Shown piece after piece: positions 6,034 through 6,773 of a stretch of 6,773 nucleotides of DNA. The stretch comes from Gammaproteobacteria bacterium (lineage in GTDB: Bacteria > Pseudomonadota > Gammaproteobacteria > JAJDOJ01), in contig JALVEU010000371.1 in the NCBI GenBank assembly GCA_027030565.1, positions 1 to 6,773 of the forward strand, given 5' to 3'. Made by a program: the position numbers and the translations under genes. How positions within the stretch are numbered: position 1 is the first letter of the stretch; the number at the start of each line of letters is the position of its first letter. Below the pieces are notes generated by a model, which did not search any database, had not been told where the DNA came from, and worked only from the letters and a program-made list of their open reading frames with translations.

Positions 6034-6050
6034 AGCATACCGGCAGCCAA
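6034..6050 (-). promoter_or_regulatory. Weak sigma-54-like -24/-12 element
   Basis: On the minus strand the 17-mer TTGGCTGCCGGTATGCT carries GG and GC dinucleotides exactly 10 bp apart, with TTGGC at -24 and TGCT at -12. The intermediate consensus bases are poor. It points towards paralogue 2, but the implied leader of about 275 nt is long. Treat it as a candidate only. Confidence 0.2.
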
Positions 6051-6086
6051 TCCGCAACGTTTTGTTGTATTTTCACCACCTACGAT

Positions 6087-6509
6087 CTAGGGCGTGCAGC
6101 GCTTGCGGTCCAACAGACTGCAAGGCGCGTGATACCACTGGCCATCCAGCTTCTCCCAGCGGTCGTCGATCTCACCCTTGATCAGGTGTTGGCCCATACC
6201 CGGCAGCAGGTATTCGATGTATACCTTGACGATGGCCACCGTGTCGCTCTTGGGCTCCACGCGGCGCACCTCGGCCTTCTTGTACACCAGGCCGCCCTTG
6301 CGGGCGTACGCCGAGAGGGAGGCCTTCCCGGTGGCCTTGACCTTCTCGTATTCGTAGGCCTTGATCACGTCGCCGGCCATACGCGCCGCCCAGAAGGCCT
6401 GGGCGCGCGCGCGCAGGGCCTCCAGGTCCGCGGCACGGCGCTGCTCCGGTGAGGCGCAAGCGACGAGCAAAAGGGCAGCGAGCAGCACGGCGATTCGCCC
6501 GAACCGCAT
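6087..6509 (-). CDS. Small predicted outer-membrane lipoprotein
   Basis: The 140-residue product starts MRFGRIAVLLAALLLVAC. This is a lipoprotein signal peptide with lipobox LVAC, lipidated Cys18 and Ala at +2, so outer-membrane sorting is expected. A helix-forming stretch (about 24-50) leads to AFWAARMAGDVIKAYEYEKV. The rest, with strands around VYKKAEVRRVEP, VAIVKVYIEYLLPG, IKGEIDDRWEKLDGQWYHAPC, resembles a small NTF2/SnoaL-like fold in which a W--GD--KAY helix packs on a curved sheet; this fold call is by appearance only. Two C-terminal cysteines (APC and KRC) may pair. The frame is open to 6608, and ATGs at 6533 and 6545 are alternatives, but the lipoprotein signal favours 6509, with a weak AAGG about 8 nt upstream. 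Neighbours on both sides encode exported proteins. Function is unknown. Confidence 0.82.
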   Translation of the reverse strand: MRFGRIAVLLAALLLVACASPEQRRAADLEALRARAQAFWAARMAGDVIKAYEYEKVKATGKASLSAYARKGGLVYKKAEVRRVEPKSDTVAIVKVYIEYLLPGMGQHLIKGEIDDRWEKLDGQWYHAPCSLLDRKRCTP

Positions 6510-6564
6510 CCGACTGCCTTGCGTGACCCACATGATGCCCCCCATGGAAGATGTCCCCGTGGAA

Positions 6565-6600
6565 GCCGTCTGCGCATCGGGCTGCCCGATGCGCAGCGGC
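6565..6600 (-). repeat. Very stable hairpin at the 5' end of the lipoprotein transcript
   Basis: CTGCGCATCGGG (6570-6581) and CCCGATGCGCAG (6585-6596) are perfect 12-bp inverted copies around a 3-nt loop. GCCG (6565-6568) and CGGC (6597-6600) extend the stem past a single bulged base. It starts about where transcription from the TATAAT at 6612-6607 would start. No T-run follows on either strand, so it is not a standard intrinsic terminator. It could stabilise the mRNA, act as a control site, or help end transcription of the gene at the right edge. Confidence 0.6.
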
Positions 6601-6606
6601 GGCCAC

Positions 6607-6635
6607 ATTATAGAGGAGCCTCCCGGTCACGACAG
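6607..6635 (-). promoter_or_regulatory. Sigma-70 promoter for the lipoprotein gene
   Basis: A perfect TATAAT -10 box (6612-6607, minus strand) stands 17 bp downstream of a poor -35, CTGTCG (6635-6630). The start of transcription would fall near 6600, leaving a leader of about 90 nt that opens with the strong hairpin. It lies in the gap between the upstream stop at 6642 and the lipoprotein start. Confidence 0.55.
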
Positions 6636-6641
6636 CCTCTT

Positions 6642-6773
6642 TCACTGCACCGAGGTGGTATGGAGCAACCGGTTGTCGGAAAAATCCGGGTCCGTGGGGG
6701 TGCCGTACACCATGGCGCGCAGACGCAGCGTGCCGGCCCGCAGCGGCGTCACCCCGAACACCAGGTCCACCGC
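6642..6773 (-). CDS. C-terminus of a DUF11/CARDB-like protein (cut by right edge)
   Basis: Only the last 43 codons and the TGA (6644-6642) are inside the window. The translation begins AVDLVFGVTPLRAGTLRLRA and ends DPDFSDNRLLHTTSVQ. The pattern VTP--AGTL-L-A-V followed by DPD--DN---TT-V is that of the last two strands of DUF11 or CARDB-type Ig-like beta-sandwich repeats, usually found in secreted or surface proteins. A domain call from 43 residues is tentative. It is on the same strand as the lipoprotein gene, which starts 132 bp downstream with its own promoter. Confidence 0.6.
   Translation of the reverse strand, partial: AVDLVFGVTPLRAGTLRLRAMVYGTPTDPDFSDNRLLHTTSVQ

Larger units (their letters stand above)
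5747..6086. other. Long non-coding region upstream of the secreted paralogues
   Basis: These 340 bp hold no convincing gene; the short frames here lack ribosome binding sites and protein-like composition. On the minus strand, towards paralogue 2, the region contains TTGCG repeats, an inverted repeat (5839-5863), a 10-bp palindrome CTGCCGGCAG (5806-5815) and AAGGAG before the ATG at 5746. A weak promoter-like pair TTGCGT (5855-5850), 17 bp, TAGGCT (5832-5827) is the best sigma-70 candidate I can see. A sigma-54-like element lies at 6034-6050. GCAA tetramers recur on the plus strand through 5845-6057. Parts near 6005-6080 are clearly more AT-rich than the genes. It is probably a complex promoter or leader region. 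Confidence 0.5.

Noticed and set aside
5759..6057. Two short minus-strand frames (73 and 75 codons) in the 340-bp gap
   Set aside because: No ribosome binding site, unusual Cys/Ser/Arg composition, and no resemblance to a secretion signal or known small protein.
6510..6608. A longer N-terminus for the lipoprotein starting at 6608
   Set aside because: The upstream ATG overlaps the TATAAT box and the strong hairpin, and an extension would bury the lipoprotein signal peptide.

Overview
The window is GC-rich proteobacterial DNA, densely coding on both strands. It most likely comes from a gammaproteobacterium. The evidence is a FadE-type acyl-CoA dehydrogenase with the two-helix membrane N-terminus typical of gammaproteobacteria, preceded by a PsrA-like TetR regulator, and a secreted Tim44-domain protein of a kind common in that group. 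I cannot place it to genus. No tRNA, rRNA, CRISPR array, insertion sequence, phage gene or recombinase was seen.

Left part (1-1024, minus strand): the start of fadE runs off the left edge. It is translationally coupled by an ATGA overlap to a TetR-family regulator that resembles PsrA, a fatty-acid-responsive repressor. A divergent control region (1025-1128) separates this pair from a plus-strand gene set.

Middle left (1129-3536, plus strand): a signal-peptide-bearing Tim44-domain protein is followed by two conserved-looking but unrecognised soluble proteins, of 207 and 221 residues. The first of these has a perfect Shine-Dalgarno and a GTG start. The three genes may form one operon. This run converges on the minus-strand genes at 3537-3643, where a strong intrinsic terminator serves the minus strand.

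Right part (3644-6773, minus strand): there are two tandem paralogues of a secreted protein of unknown function. Each has a Sec signal peptide, two conserved cysteines and an EF-hand/dockerin-like calcium loop, and each has its own 3' hairpin. Upstream of them lies a 340-bp non-coding region rich in TTGCG repeats with an 8-bp inverted repeat. Next comes a small predicted outer-membrane lipoprotein whose predicted transcript would begin with a very stable hairpin just below a perfect TATAAT box. Last is the C-terminus of a protein with a DUF11/CARDB-like beta-sandwich ending, cut by the right edge. Much of the right half therefore encodes envelope or exported proteins.

The least explained parts are the tandem secreted paralogues with their repeat-rich leader, and the pair of unrecognised genes at 2213-3536. 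I found no clear defence system or mobile element, and no function can be given for these genes from sequence alone.
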